Below, piece after piece: positions 8,255 through 16,019 of a stretch of DNA of 47,574 nucleotides (positions are counted from its first letter, which is position 1; each line of letters starts with the position of its first letter). The stretch lies in the NCBI GenBank assembly GCA_029976005.1, contig JARKOQ010000101.1:1-47574 (forward strand). Reading direction: 5' to 3'. Position numbers and translations under genes: made by a program. The notes below the pieces were generated by a model. The model was not told where the DNA came from, did not search any database, and saw only the letters and a program-made list of their open reading frames with translations. The stretch is from Aggregatilineales bacterium. GTDB taxonomy: Bacteria > Chloroflexota > Anaerolineae > Aggregatilineales > Ch27.

Positions 8255-9262
8255 CTACGCCATGCCTTGATCCGCCGGAATCACGCGCATCGGCCACAGG
8301 CCGGACTTGCGCCGGATGTAATCCGCCCGATGGCTGGCGAAATCCGGCTCCAGATCGCTCAGGCGCGCCGCACGCCCGTTGAGCACCACGTCTGGATCGA
8401 TGGTGCGAATCTTGGTGCTGATCCGGAAAGTAGGCGCGGCTTCGTCCGGGATGAAGCCCGTCCGGCGGTCGACCAGCCGCAGCGTCGCCTGCAATGCGGC
8501 ATCCGGGCTGGTGTGCAGCTTCTGCCAGACGATCGCGTCGGTGCCCCAGAAATCTTGCTGCGTGATCACCCCCAGGGCCAGCCCGCGCCGGATCGCCTGG
8601 GCCGCCAGCTCATACAGCCCCACCTCGCGGAAATCGGCCCAGCTCCGGTCATCGGCGGCGATGTAGGTGTAGCCCATCCAGCGCGCCGTGGGCAGGTCAT
8701 CGACCATAATCCGCCCCTCGCGGACAACCAGGTGCGTCAGGGCCGCCCGGCACGCCTCCAGGCTTGCCAGTCCAAGATCGTGCGCGTCGCGCAGGAAGTA
8801 ATCCAGCCGGTCGGCGCACAGCGCGGGGGCGGGCTGCTCCAGCAGCGGGAAGTGCTCCTCGTCCATGAAGGCCCGCCAGTCGTACCCGTGCCGGGCCAGC
8901 ACCTCCGGCAGGTCGGTCCCGGCCACGTAATCGACCTTGACCTCTTCGTGATAGCTCTGGGCGTCGTGGTTCTGGACCACGTAGTCGATCACGTGGCTGA
9001 AGGCGGTATGGCTGACGTCGTGCAGCAGGGCCGCGATCTGCTCCTCCACCGGCGCCCCCAGCCGCCGCACGATCAGCATCACGCCCAGCGAATGCTCGTA
9101 GCGGCTGACCGGCGTCGTGATCCCGATCAGGGCGCTGATGCCGTGCTGCAAGACGCCCTTCAGGCGCTGCATCGCGGCGCTGCCAATCACGTCGATCAAG
9201 ACCGGCTCGTCGATCGTCTCCGGCCCATGAATGCGATCCTCGTGGAACACGCTCGCTCCCAT
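8255..9262 (-). CDS. HD-domain metal-dependent phosphohydrolase
   Basis: A 335-residue protein with a full HD metal site: His57 (SRYEHSLGV), His81-Asp82 (ALLHDVSHTAFSH) and Asp151 (ALCADRLDYFLRDA). The layout resembles the SAMHD1/dGTPase-like group, as in YdhJ/YwfO-type proteins, which hydrolyse nucleotides or phosphoesters. No regulatory or allosteric domain is recognised after about residue 200. It lies 27 bases after the CNNM/CorC gene on the same strand and probably shares its transcript. The ribosome binding site (GACGAG) is weak. The natural substrate is unknown. Confidence 0.85.
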   Translation of the reverse strand: MGASVFHEDRIHGPETIDEPVLIDVIGSAAMQRLKGVLQHGISALIGITTPVSRYEHSLGVMLIVRRLGAPVEEQIAALLHDVSHTAFSHVIDYVVQNHDAQSYHEEVKVDYVAGTDLPEVLARHGYDWRAFMDEEHFPLLEQPAPALCADRLDYFLRDAHDLGLASLEACRAALTHLVVREGRIMVDDLPTARWMGYTYIAADDRSWADFREVGLYELAAQAIRRGLALGVITQQDFWGTDAIVWQKLHTSPDAALQATLRLVDRRTGFIPDEAAPTFRISTKIRTIDPDVVLNGRAARLSDLEPDFASHRADYIRRKSGLWPMRVIPADQGMA

Positions 9263-9289
9263 CTCGTCGCGGAAAAACGCTCGCTGCGC

Positions 9290-10606
9290 TCACACTTCGC
9301 CGGAAGGCCCCGCCTCGTCCAGCCGCCGGATCAGCAGCCGGTCGATCCGCAGGCGATCCATGTCGACCACCTCGAAACGCAAGCCTTCCCAGTCGAAGTG
9401 ATCGCCCACCGTCGGGATGTGCCCCAGTCGATCCAGCACAAATCCGGCCAGCGTCTGGTAATCCTTCTCCTCGTCGGGCCGGATGTGCGCGCCAAAGGCA
9501 TCCTCGAATTCGTCCAGCGGCAGCAGCCCATCCACCAGCCAGGAGCCATCCTCGCGGCGCACGATGTCCGAGTCGGCCCCGTCCCCCGGCGCGAGAAACT
9601 CCCCGGCCAATCCTTCCAGCAGGTCGAAGAGCGTGATCATGCCCATCACCCCGCCAAACTCGTCCAGCACCAGCGCCGCCTGGCGCTGCGCCGAACGCAG
9701 TGTCTCCAGCACCTTGAGCGCCGGGGCGCTCTCCGGCACGAACAGCGGCTCCTCCAGGCATTCGGTCAGGACCGGCGGCCGGCCCTGGATCATCCGCGTC
9801 CACAACGCCTTGACCGAGACCAGGCCGAGCACGTTGTCCGGCTGGCCCCGATAGACAGGGAAGTGCTGATGCGGGCTGTCGATCATCCTGCGCCAGTTGA
9901 CCTCGTCCGGGTCATCGGCATTCAGCCGGACCAGCTCGGTATGCGGCGTGACGAGCGCGCTGACCCGCCGATCCCCCATCCGCAGCACGTTCTCGACCAG
10001 TTCCTGTTCGGAGGTTTCGAAGACCCCGGCCCGCGTCCCGGTGTCGAGCAGGATGCGCAGTTCTTCCTCGGTGACGGGCGGCTCATCCACCGGGCGAATC
10101 CCCATCAGCCGGATCACTGCGTCGGTCGAGAGGGTGAGCAGACTGACCAGGGGCGCGGCCAGGCGGGCCAGCCCGCGCATCGGCGCCGCGACCCGCGCCG
10201 CGATCGCCTCCGGATTGCCCAGGCCCAGCCGCTTGGGCACCAGCTCGCCCAGCACCAATGAGAGATAGGCGATTACGATCACCACCAGGACCAGGCCGAT
10301 CGCATCCGCCGACGAGGCCAGCCAGGGAATCTGGCGCAGCGCCCCGGCGATGTGGGCCGAGAGGTTGGCCCCGCCGAACGCGCCGGCCAGCGTGCCGATC
10401 AGGGTGATGCCGATCTGGACCGTCGAAAGAAAGCGGTTCGGCTCGGTCGCCAGCGCCAAAGCCGCCTTCGCCCCGGGATCGCCCGCCTCGGCCCGCTGTT
10501 GAAGCCGGGCCTTGCGGGCGGAAACGACCGCGATCTCGGCCATCGAAAACACGCCGTTGGCGATCACCAGCAGCACGATGATGGTTAATTCGACTGCGAA
10601 ATCCAT
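9290..10606 (-). CDS. CNNM/CorC-type transporter (hemolysin family, DUF21-CBS-CorC)
   Basis: A 438-residue inner-membrane protein. The N-terminal DUF21 domain has about four hydrophobic segments (5-25, 62-85, 100-125, 145-165) and the motif SMAEIAVVSARKARLQ. A CBS pair follows at about 205-330 (MGDRRVSALVTPHTELV, then QHFPVYRGQPDNVLGLVSVKAL, and DEFGGVMGMITLFDLLEGLAGEF). A CorC_HlyC domain occupies about 345-430. Relatives act in Mg2+/Co2+ export or Na+/Mg2+ exchange. ATG 10606 follows CAGGAG, with TACAAT about 33 bases upstream. The old name hemolysin is not functional evidence. Confidence 0.92.
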   Translation of the reverse strand: MDFAVELTIIVLLVIANGVFSMAEIAVVSARKARLQQRAEAGDPGAKAALALATEPNRFLSTVQIGITLIGTLAGAFGGANLSAHIAGALRQIPWLASSADAIGLVLVVIVIAYLSLVLGELVPKRLGLGNPEAIAARVAAPMRGLARLAAPLVSLLTLSTDAVIRLMGIRPVDEPPVTEEELRILLDTGTRAGVFETSEQELVENVLRMGDRRVSALVTPHTELVRLNADDPDEVNWRRMIDSPHQHFPVYRGQPDNVLGLVSVKALWTRMIQGRPPVLTECLEEPLFVPESAPALKVLETLRSAQRQAALVLDEFGGVMGMITLFDLLEGLAGEFLAPGDGADSDIVRREDGSWLVDGLLPLDEFEDAFGAHIRPDEEKDYQTLAGFVLDRLGHIPTVGDHFDWEGLRFEVVDMDRLRIDRLLIRRLDEAGPSGEV

Positions 10607-10638
10607 GCCGAGTCTCCTGCCAGCCGCTCAGGCAACCC

Positions 10639-10644
10639 ATTGTA
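10639..10644 (-). promoter_or_regulatory. -10 box for CNNM-HD unit
   Basis: On the minus strand CGGTACAAT reads like the rpmG promoter TGGTACAAT, though the TG is not conserved. It is 33 bases before the ATG. Confidence 0.4.
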
Positions 10645-10754
10645 CCGGATCGCGCCGCCCGCAGGCATCCCCAGCCGATCCCATTCCCAGGGAAACCGCA
10701 TCAGAAAAGCATCTTACCGCAGAGGGATAACCTGTTTTCAAGGTCCGCGATCTG

Positions 10755-10840
10755 GTGGGAGCCTTCCTTTTGTCTCCACCTGTCTCCACGCTTGTCCTCT
10801 GCGATCTTGGCGTTTTGGCGGTTCGCTGTGCTCTTGATGA
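10755..10840. repeat. Degenerate short-repeat block
   Basis: The stretch between CNNM and doxX has no gene. It carries TGTCTCCAC twice at a 10-bp period (10771 and 10781) and then TTGGCG/TTTTGGCGG units. On the minus strand it reads as short ACCGCCAA/CGCCAAG words followed by GCAGAGGAC, a composition I associate with small non-coding repeats. Its boundaries and copy number cannot be judged from one window. Confidence 0.35.
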
Positions 10841-10876
10841 TCGAAAAAGCGGCCAGGGATGCCCCCGGCCGCTTCG
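10841..10876 (-). terminator. Terminator after doxX
   Basis: Stem AAGCGGCC/GGCCGCTT (10847-10854 with 10867-10874). On the minus strand it is followed by a short T-run. Confidence 0.7.
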
Positions 10877-10900
10877 ATTCGTCGATCGCGCCAAGCCCGC

Positions 10901-11392
10901 TCAGGCTGCGTCATCCTCCGCCGGGCTGACCAGCCGCCCACCCCGCACCGTCGCGCCGATCACCAGCGCACCGCTGATCAGCACCAGGTTTTTGATGATG
11001 TACTGGCCTTCCAGCGTCAGCACGAAAGGGAACTGGACGAAGATTCGATCGGGCGTCAGCACAATCGGGGACAGTGCACCGACCATTTGCAGGGCAAGCA
11101 GGAGCAGCGTCAGCCGCATGAAGCGGCCGCTGATGAAGCCCAGGCCGATGACCACCTCCCAGACGGCCAGCAGCGGATAGAACAGATCGAGGGGCAAAAA
11201 CGCCATCGACGCGCGGATCAGGTCTTCCGCCGGACTGAGGCCGGGGAAGAGCTTCAGCGCTCCAAACCACACGAACACGAGGCCGATCGAGATGCGCAGC
11301 AAGGCAATGCTGTGACGCGCCATCCAGCTTGCAAGCGCGGCGTCCATCCGGTCGAAGCGTCCGGCCAACCGCCGCTGATTGGAGAGGTTCAT
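10901..11392 (-). CDS. DoxX-family membrane protein
   Basis: A 163-residue, four-helix membrane protein of the DoxX/DUF417-like family. Hydrophobic segments lie at about 29-50, 70-90, 95-115 and 135-155, with [24 protein letters not shown] as the family-like first helix. DoxX relatives are tied to redox or thiosulfate handling in some organisms, but most members have no proven role. The start is ATG 11390-11392, since a perfect AAGGAGG sits six bases upstream; the ATG at 11398 touches that site and the longer frame lacks one. The promoter region has inverted repeats (separate entry), so its expression is probably regulated. Confidence 0.85.
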   Translation of the reverse strand: MNLSNQRRLAGRFDRMDAALASWMARHSIALLRISIGLVFVWFGALKLFPGLSPAEDLIRASMAFLPLDLFYPLLAVWEVVIGLGFISGRFMRLTLLLLALQMVGALSPIVLTPDRIFVQFPFVLTLEGQYIIKNLVLISGALVIGATVRGGRLVSPAEDDAA

Positions 11393-11422
11393 GTCCATCC
11401 TCCTTGCTCGGATATACCCATC

Positions 11423-11459
11423 TGTGAAACACTTCACAAATAGTGTATCATTTATGATA
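11423..11459 (-). promoter_or_regulatory. doxX promoter with two inverted repeats
   Basis: On the minus strand the extended -10 TGATACACT (11450-11442) is overlapped upstream by TATCA-TTTA-TGATA (11446-11459). Just downstream, near the expected start, is the perfect TGTGAA-ACAC-TTCACA (11423-11438). This is the shape of a repressor operator; the regulator is not adjacent and is unknown. Confidence 0.5.
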
Positions 11460-11506
11460 AAATTTATCCACTAAAATAGTGAGGATTCATCCGGCTCTAA
11501 GCAATA

Positions 11507-11539
11507 CAAAACGCGGGCCTTCATCGACGAAGACCCGCG
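11507..11539 (-). terminator. Terminator after the iron-type ADH gene
   Basis: Stem CGCGGG/CCCGCG extended by CTTC/GAAG around a one-base mismatch (11512-11522 with 11529-11539). On the minus strand TTTTG follows. Confidence 0.75.
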
Positions 11540-11564
11540 CCATGACGCACTCGCGGAAGGAAAG

Positions 11565-12734
11565 CTAGAGCGTCTCGCGGAGGATTCCGGCCAGCTCGTC
11601 CGGGGTAAGCCGGATCGGGTTGCCCTGCATGGAGCTGGCCCGCGCCGCCGCATCGACCACCGTGGGAATATCGGCCTCGGCCAGGCCGTACTGGCCCAGC
11701 GGAGGCACGGCCAGCGCCTTGCACAAAGCCTTCACCCAGGCCACCCCGCCGGCGGCCGTCTCGTCCGGCTCGCCGGTCAGAATGCGCGCCACCTCATCGT
11801 AACGGCGCAAGGCCGGGTTGTCCGGCTCGCGTGCCTGGAGCGCGCGCAGGTTGGCTTCCATCACAAAAGGCAGCAGGCGGGCGCAGACCGCGCCGTGCGG
11901 CGCGGGGAACATCCCGCCCAGCACGCCGGCAAAGCCATGCACCCCGCCCAGGCGGGCATTGGCCAGGGCCAGTCCGCCGCACAGACTCGCCACGCACATG
12001 TCCTCGCGCGCGGCCTGATCGCCAGTCTCGAAAGCAGGTCGCAGCCCGCGCGCCGCGTGAGCCATACCTTCGCGGCAGATCGCGTCCGTCAGCGGATTGG
12101 GCCGGTTACAGACGTACGGCTCGATCACCTGGGTCAGCGCATCCAGGCCGGTGCTGGCCGTCACCGCGGGCGGCATGCTGTAGGTCAGTTCCGGGTCGAT
12201 CACGGCCAGGCGGGGCAGCATCAGCGGGCTGCGCAGGCTGACCTTGACCCGGTGCGCCGGTGACAGCAGCACCGCGTTGCGAGTCACTTCGGTGCCGGTG
12301 CCCGCCGTGGTCGGCACGGCGATGTAGGGCAACGGCGCGTGCGCCAGCGGCAACGCCCGGCCGATGACCTCCAGGTAATCAAGCAGGTCGCCCGGATTGG
12401 TGAGCAGCGCGGCGATGGCCTTGCCGGCGTCCAGCACGCTGCCCCCGCCGATCCCGATAACCCGGTCGCAACCTGCCTCGCGCGCGGCCCGCACCCCGGC
12501 CTGGACGAGGTCCGTGGTCGGCTCGTGCTCGACGTGGAACACGGACACCGCCAGCCCGCCGGCCTGGAGACGCTCGATCAGCCCGCCCACCCGCGCCACG
12601 GCCTGGCCGGTGACGACCAGCGCCCGTCCGCCGGAGGCCACGCCGGGCAGCCCGGCGGCCAGCGTCCCCAGATCAGCGGCCGCCCCCGCGCCGAACACGA
12701 TACGACCGGGTGTGGCGAACTCGAACCGTTCCAC
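11565..12734 (-). CDS. Iron-containing alcohol dehydrogenase family protein
   Basis: A 389-residue group III dehydrogenase. The NAD-binding part has IGIGGGSVLDAGKAIAAL (93-110) and the nicotinamide loop PTTAGTGTEVT (141-151). The C-terminal metal domain has Asp198, His266 (GGVHGFAGVLGG) and His280 (PAPHGAVCA), but the second usual His ligand is Gln202 (GLDALTQVIEPYV). That variant recurs in some relatives, so the enzyme may bind metal differently rather than be dead. GTG 12734 begins two bases after the stop of the LsrG-like gene, so the two are coupled. The substrate is unknown; relatives reduce aldehydes, lactaldehyde or maleylacetate. Confidence 0.88.
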   Translation of the reverse strand: MERFEFATPGRIVFGAGAAADLGTLAAGLPGVASGGRALVVTGQAVARVGGLIERLQAGGLAVSVFHVEHEPTTDLVQAGVRAAREAGCDRVIGIGGGSVLDAGKAIAALLTNPGDLLDYLEVIGRALPLAHAPLPYIAVPTTAGTGTEVTRNAVLLSPAHRVKVSLRSPLMLPRLAVIDPELTYSMPPAVTASTGLDALTQVIEPYVCNRPNPLTDAICREGMAHAARGLRPAFETGDQAAREDMCVASLCGGLALANARLGGVHGFAGVLGGMFPAPHGAVCARLLPFVMEANLRALQAREPDNPALRRYDEVARILTGEPDETAAGGVAWVKALCKALAVPPLGQYGLAEADIPTVVDAAARASSMQGNPIRLTPDELAGILRETL

Positions 12735-12736
12735 CT

Positions 12737-13045
12737 TTACCCCCAGCCGCCATCGTTCGGGAAGAGATTGTCGTATTTGATGGCGTGGCGCGGCTCGGCC
12801 ATCATGTGCGAGACCGCGTCGCGCCAGCGGGCGTAGTGCGCCGTCTCCTTGTGACGGCCCGGGTCCGCCGGTGTGCGGTAGACCTCGACCAGCACGAAGC
12901 GCGTCGGATCATCCTGCTGCTGGAGGACGTCAAACCGGGCAACGCCGGGTTCCTGAATGCTTTGCCGCGCGTTCTCAAGCGTCGCTTCACGGAACGCATC
13001 CGCGAATTCCGCCTTCACATGAATAAACACGTGCACAATGAACAT
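12737..13045 (-). CDS. LsrG-like antibiotic biosynthesis monooxygenase (ABM) fold protein
   Basis: A 102-residue ferredoxin-like ABM domain. The pattern [40 protein letters not shown] and [16 protein letters not shown] closely follows LsrG, the isomerase that handles phospho-AI-2, and related small monooxygenases. The start is ATG 13045 with AGGGAGG upstream; the open frame extends to 13216 but lacks a ribosome binding site. It forms a two-gene unit with the iron-type dehydrogenase. No lsrK, lsrF or AI-2 importer is adjacent, so an AI-2 role is not supported. An isomerase or oxygenase feeding an aldehyde to the dehydrogenase is a guess. Confidence 0.82.
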   Translation of the reverse strand: MFIVHVFIHVKAEFADAFREATLENARQSIQEPGVARFDVLQQQDDPTRFVLVEVYRTPADPGRHKETAHYARWRDAVSHMMAEPRHAIKYDNLFPNDGGWG

Positions 13046-13202
13046 CCGCTTCCTCCCTGAGCGTTGAATGCGTTCTATCGCCACCAGAGGCACGAGTCCA
13101 TTGTACGGCGTGCAGGGCGGGAATACCACATGGCCGGCCATTCCAAACCGATTCCTAACCCTGGCGTTGGCATCCAGTGGATTAAAGAAGTCAGAATTAT
13201 TG

Positions 13203-13208
13203 TATACT
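13203..13208 (+). promoter_or_regulatory. -10 box for the secreted SH3-like protein gene
   Basis: TATACT lies in an AT-rich dip 37 bases before ATG 13245. The -35 is unclear. Confidence 0.4.
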
Positions 13209-13244
13209 ATAGTCAAGCTATATCTAAAAAAAGAGTGTCAAGCC

Positions 13245-15023
13245 ATGACGCACCAAAAAACAACCTTACTAATACTTAGCTTGATTCTGGTGGGTCTGAC
13301 CCGGACGGCCGCCGATCCGGCCCAGGCCCAGGGCGTGGGCGCCAACTGCCCCGCCGTCGTCGCGTCCGCCCTGCAATCCGTGGAGGGAGTCTGTACCGGC
13401 CTGGGCCGCAACGAGTCGTGCTACGGCTTCAACCGGGTGGACGCCCTGTTCTGGGAAAGCCGCGAGGACCTGGTCTTCAGCGCCCCCTCGGACCGCGTGC
13501 CGCTGATCGAACTGCGCCAGATCGCCACCGCCCCGCTGGACGTGGAGCGCAACGAATGGGGCGTGGCCGCCCTCCAGCTCCAGAGTCCCGACCTCCCGGC
13601 GACCCTGCCCGGCCAGGCCGTGATGTTTCTGCTGATGGGTGACGTCTCGCTGGAAAATCAGGTTGCGCCGGAAGAAGCGGCCCTGCCCGTTACCCCAATC
13701 GAGGCCACGACCGGCAGCGAGGCGGACCTCTTCACCACCCCCACCCGCGAAGCCAACCGGATGGGCGCCCTGCCCGCCGGGACGCGCGTGCAGGCAATCG
13801 GCCTCAGCCAGGACGGCCTGTGGGCCGAAATCCTGGTTCAGCAAAGCAGCCGGAGCTGGATCGAACGCTCGACCCTGCTGGCGGAAAGCGCCAGGGCGCT
13901 GAACAATCTGCCCGTCACCTTTGGCGACAACCTGCCGCCGCGCTACGGGCCGATGCAGGCCTTTTACTTCAGCTCCGGGCTGGCCGGCCCGGCCTGCAAC
14001 GAGGCCCCTGACGCGCTCGTCGTGCAGAGTCCATCCGGCATCGAGGTCGCCCTGGAGATCAACGAGCTTCAGGTCGAGATCGGTTCTACCGTGGCCTTCA
14101 CGACCGTCACCCAGGGCGACGATTCGAACGTCCGGGTGCTGATCGGCATTGTCTTCGAAGGCCACATGCGCATCCTGATCAACGGGGAATGGGTCGAGCT
14201 GACCCAACCCGGCCAGACATTCGCCATCACCCTGAACGAAGATGGGCTGGTCGACGAAGACTCGGAGCTGTTGCGGCTGTTCGCCAATCCGCTGACCGAG
14301 CTGCTCCAGAGCGCCTGCCAGAACGCGCTCGGCACGAGCCTGCTTGAAGAAAGTCGTGGGCTGACCTGCACCGTGGAGATCGCCTTCTTCACCCCGGAGG
14401 AGGGCTTTGTCTCCGGATTGGGCTTCCCCGGAAGCCTGCCCAGCCTGGGCGAGAACAACCCGCCGGTCAACCCGCAGCCGATCGTGCCGATCGTGCCCCC
14501 AATCATCGTGCCGCAGAACCCGGTAATCGTCCCGCCGCCCCTCCAGTGGCCGCAGATCACGCGCCCGGCCAGCGGGGCAACTCTGGTCGGCGGCGGCTCT
14601 CACCTGGTCGAGTGGACGTCCACCCCCGGCGCGACCGGCTACCAGGTCGAGGTCCTGCCCGATGGCACCAACCAGACAGGGACGTTCCTGAGCTTCGGCG
14701 CAAGCGGGACCAGCTTCAACCTGCCGCTGGATAGCCTGCCCAGCCGCCCCGCGCCGGGCTGGGGCTATTTCCTGCGCGTCATCCCGCTGGACGCCAACGG
14801 CCCGATGGGCGCCCCAGACCAGGCTCCGGCCGTCTGGATCGTCCGCCAGGACCCGCCGCCCACCAATCCACCGCCGCCCCCCACGCAGGAACCGACCGAG
14901 GAACCTGTCCAGGAGCCAACGGAGGAATCGACCGAAGAGCCTTACGAACCATATTGTTACCAGGTCTGCGACGAGATTGACGGATGTTACATCGTCTGCG
15001 AGGGTTACGAGCAGGCCTACTGA
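13245..15023 (+). CDS. Secreted protein with SH3-like and fibronectin-like regions
   Basis: A 592-residue exported protein I cannot assign to a function. Residues 1-28 form a signal peptide (MTHQKTTLLILSLILVGL, cleavage near AQAQG). A bacterial SH3-like stretch lies around 160-215 (LFTTPTREANRMGALPAGTRVQAIG, ending WIERSTLL). A proline-rich linker sits near 405-440, and a fibronectin III-like beta domain at about 440-535 (TRPASGATLVGGGSHLVEW). The tail is a Pro/Glu/Thr-rich spacer followed by four closely spaced cysteines (CYQVCDEIDGCYIVC). ATG 13245 is chosen because it opens the signal peptide. The architecture suggests an extracellular binding protein. It stands alone with its own promoter and terminator. 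Confidence 0.75.
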   Translation: MTHQKTTLLILSLILVGLTRTAADPAQAQGVGANCPAVVASALQSVEGVCTGLGRNESCYGFNRVDALFWESREDLVFSAPSDRVPLIELRQIATAPLDVERNEWGVAALQLQSPDLPATLPGQAVMFLLMGDVSLENQVAPEEAALPVTPIEATTGSEADLFTTPTREANRMGALPAGTRVQAIGLSQDGLWAEILVQQSSRSWIERSTLLAESARALNNLPVTFGDNLPPRYGPMQAFYFSSGLAGPACNEAPDALVVQSPSGIEVALEINELQVEIGSTVAFTTVTQGDDSNVRVLIGIVFEGHMRILINGEWVELTQPGQTFAITLNEDGLVDEDSELLRLFANPLTELLQSACQNALGTSLLEESRGLTCTVEIAFFTPEEGFVSGLGFPGSLPSLGENNPPVNPQPIVPIVPPIIVPQNPVIVPPPLQWPQITRPASGATLVGGGSHLVEWTSTPGATGYQVEVLPDGTNQTGTFLSFGASGTSFNLPLDSLPSRPAPGWGYFLRVIPLDANGPMGAPDQAPAVWIVRQDPPPTNPPPPPTQEPTEEPVQEPTEESTEEPYEPYCYQVCDEIDGCYIVCEGYEQAY

Positions 15024-15048
15024 CAGCCCACCGGGCCTCCCCCGGCCA

Positions 15049-15086
15049 AGGCAGCCAGCCCCTCCCCTCCGGGTTGGCTGCCTTTT
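15049..15086 (+). terminator. Intrinsic terminator after the secreted protein gene
   Basis: A 10-bp stem AAGGCAGCCA/TGGCTGCCTT (15049-15058 with 15075-15084) with a long C-rich loop and TTTT. Confidence 0.85.
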
Positions 15087-15115
15087 CATCTCCCCCTGGG
15101 CAACTCCTTAAGAAC

Positions 15116-15124
15116 TGATATAAT
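15116..15124 (+). promoter_or_regulatory. Extended -10 promoter for the membrane protein gene
   Basis: TGATATAAT is a consensus extended -10, 77 bases before GTG 15201. No -35 is evident. Confidence 0.6.
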
Positions 15125-15200
15125 CAGCATTACTGAATATTTCAGCCGCTGAGTTTCGTTTGCTCCCGATCCTGGAGCCGTCCTCCACGAGGAGAAGCCC

Positions 15201-15950
15201 GTGTCCGAGAGTCTGCGCATGTGGATGGAAATTGCGTTCGATGTGGCTTACCTGGTGGTCGTCTGGAGCCTGGTTATCGCCATGATCCGCCGCCGCCGCG
15301 AAGTCCTGCCTGAAGTCTGGCCGCTGGCTCGCCTGTTCATCCTGGCCTTCGCCCTCCTGGCCCTGGGTGATACGGGGCACGTCGGCTTCCGCGTCCTGGC
15401 CTATGCCCAGGGCGGGCTTGACGGAGCCACTTTCGATCTGTTCGGCTCGCCGATGAGTCTGGTCGGGCTGGGATCGCTGGCGACCGCGATCACCGTAACC
15501 TTCTTCTACATGGTCATGGTTGCCATCTGGAAGACCCGCTTCGGCAAGGCCTACGGCGGGTTCGGCTGGCTGCTGCTGGCCCTGGGGATCGTCCGCCTGA
15601 TCCTGATGATCCCCCCGGTCAACGAATGGCAGGCGCTCGTTCCCCCGCAGCCCTGGTCACTCATCCGCAACCTGCCGCTGATCGTCCAGGGATTGGGCGT
15701 CTGCGCGCTGATCCTGCGCGACGCTTTCGCCCATGACGACCGCGCCTTCAAATGGATCGGCGCGATGATCATCGTCTCCTATGCCTTCTACGCGCCGGTC
15801 ATCCTCTGGGTTCAGCAGGCCCCGATGCTGGGCATGCTGATGATCCCCAAGACCCTGGCCTACGTGGGCATCGCCGTGATCGGCTACCGGGCGCTGTATT
15901 CCGGGCAGACCGTGGCCCAACCCCTGCGCCACGCCCAACCCAGCGCCTGA
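15201..15950 (+). CDS. Polytopic membrane protein of unknown function
   Basis: A 249-residue integral membrane protein with about seven hydrophobic helices (roughly 10-28, 43-60, 83-112, 121-140, 155-172, 184-205 and 210-228). Short loops include RRRREVLPEVWP after helix 1. The start is GTG 15201 (MSESLRMWM) with GAGGAGA upstream. I do not recognise a family, and no enzyme motif or charged transport signature stands out. It is convergent with the GH38 gene. Single-gene unit. Confidence 0.7.
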   Translation: MSESLRMWMEIAFDVAYLVVVWSLVIAMIRRRREVLPEVWPLARLFILAFALLALGDTGHVGFRVLAYAQGGLDGATFDLFGSPMSLVGLGSLATAITVTFFYMVMVAIWKTRFGKAYGGFGWLLLALGIVRLILMIPPVNEWQALVPPQPWSLIRNLPLIVQGLGVCALILRDAFAHDDRAFKWIGAMIIVSYAFYAPVILWVQQAPMLGMLMIPKTLAYVGIAVIGYRALYSGQTVAQPLRHAQPSA

Positions 15951-15962
15951 GCGCGAGAAAGA

Positions 15963-15995
15963 CAAAAACAGCCGGTTCGCGTTGGAACCGGCTGT
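15963..15995 (-). terminator. Terminator after the GH38 gene
   Basis: A perfect 11-bp stem ACAGCCGGTTC/GAACCGGCTGT (15968-15978 with 15985-15995) with a six-base loop. TTTTTG follows on the minus strand. Confidence 0.88.
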
Positions 15996-16019
15996 CCTCT
16001 TCTCCAAAAGGATGAACCG

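Noticed and set aside
8267-10261. A 664-codon plus-strand open frame opposite the HD and CNNM genes
   Set aside because: It spans two unrelated, well-recognised genes on the other strand; His/Gln/Arg-rich composition typical of a GC-rich shadow.
10755-10840. CRISPR array
   Set aside because: The repeats are only 6-9 bases, degenerate and without regular spacers; no cas genes are in the window.
12737-13045. AI-2 signal degradation (lsr) operon
   Set aside because: Only the small LsrG-like protein is present; no kinase, thiolase or importer of the lsr system adjoins it.
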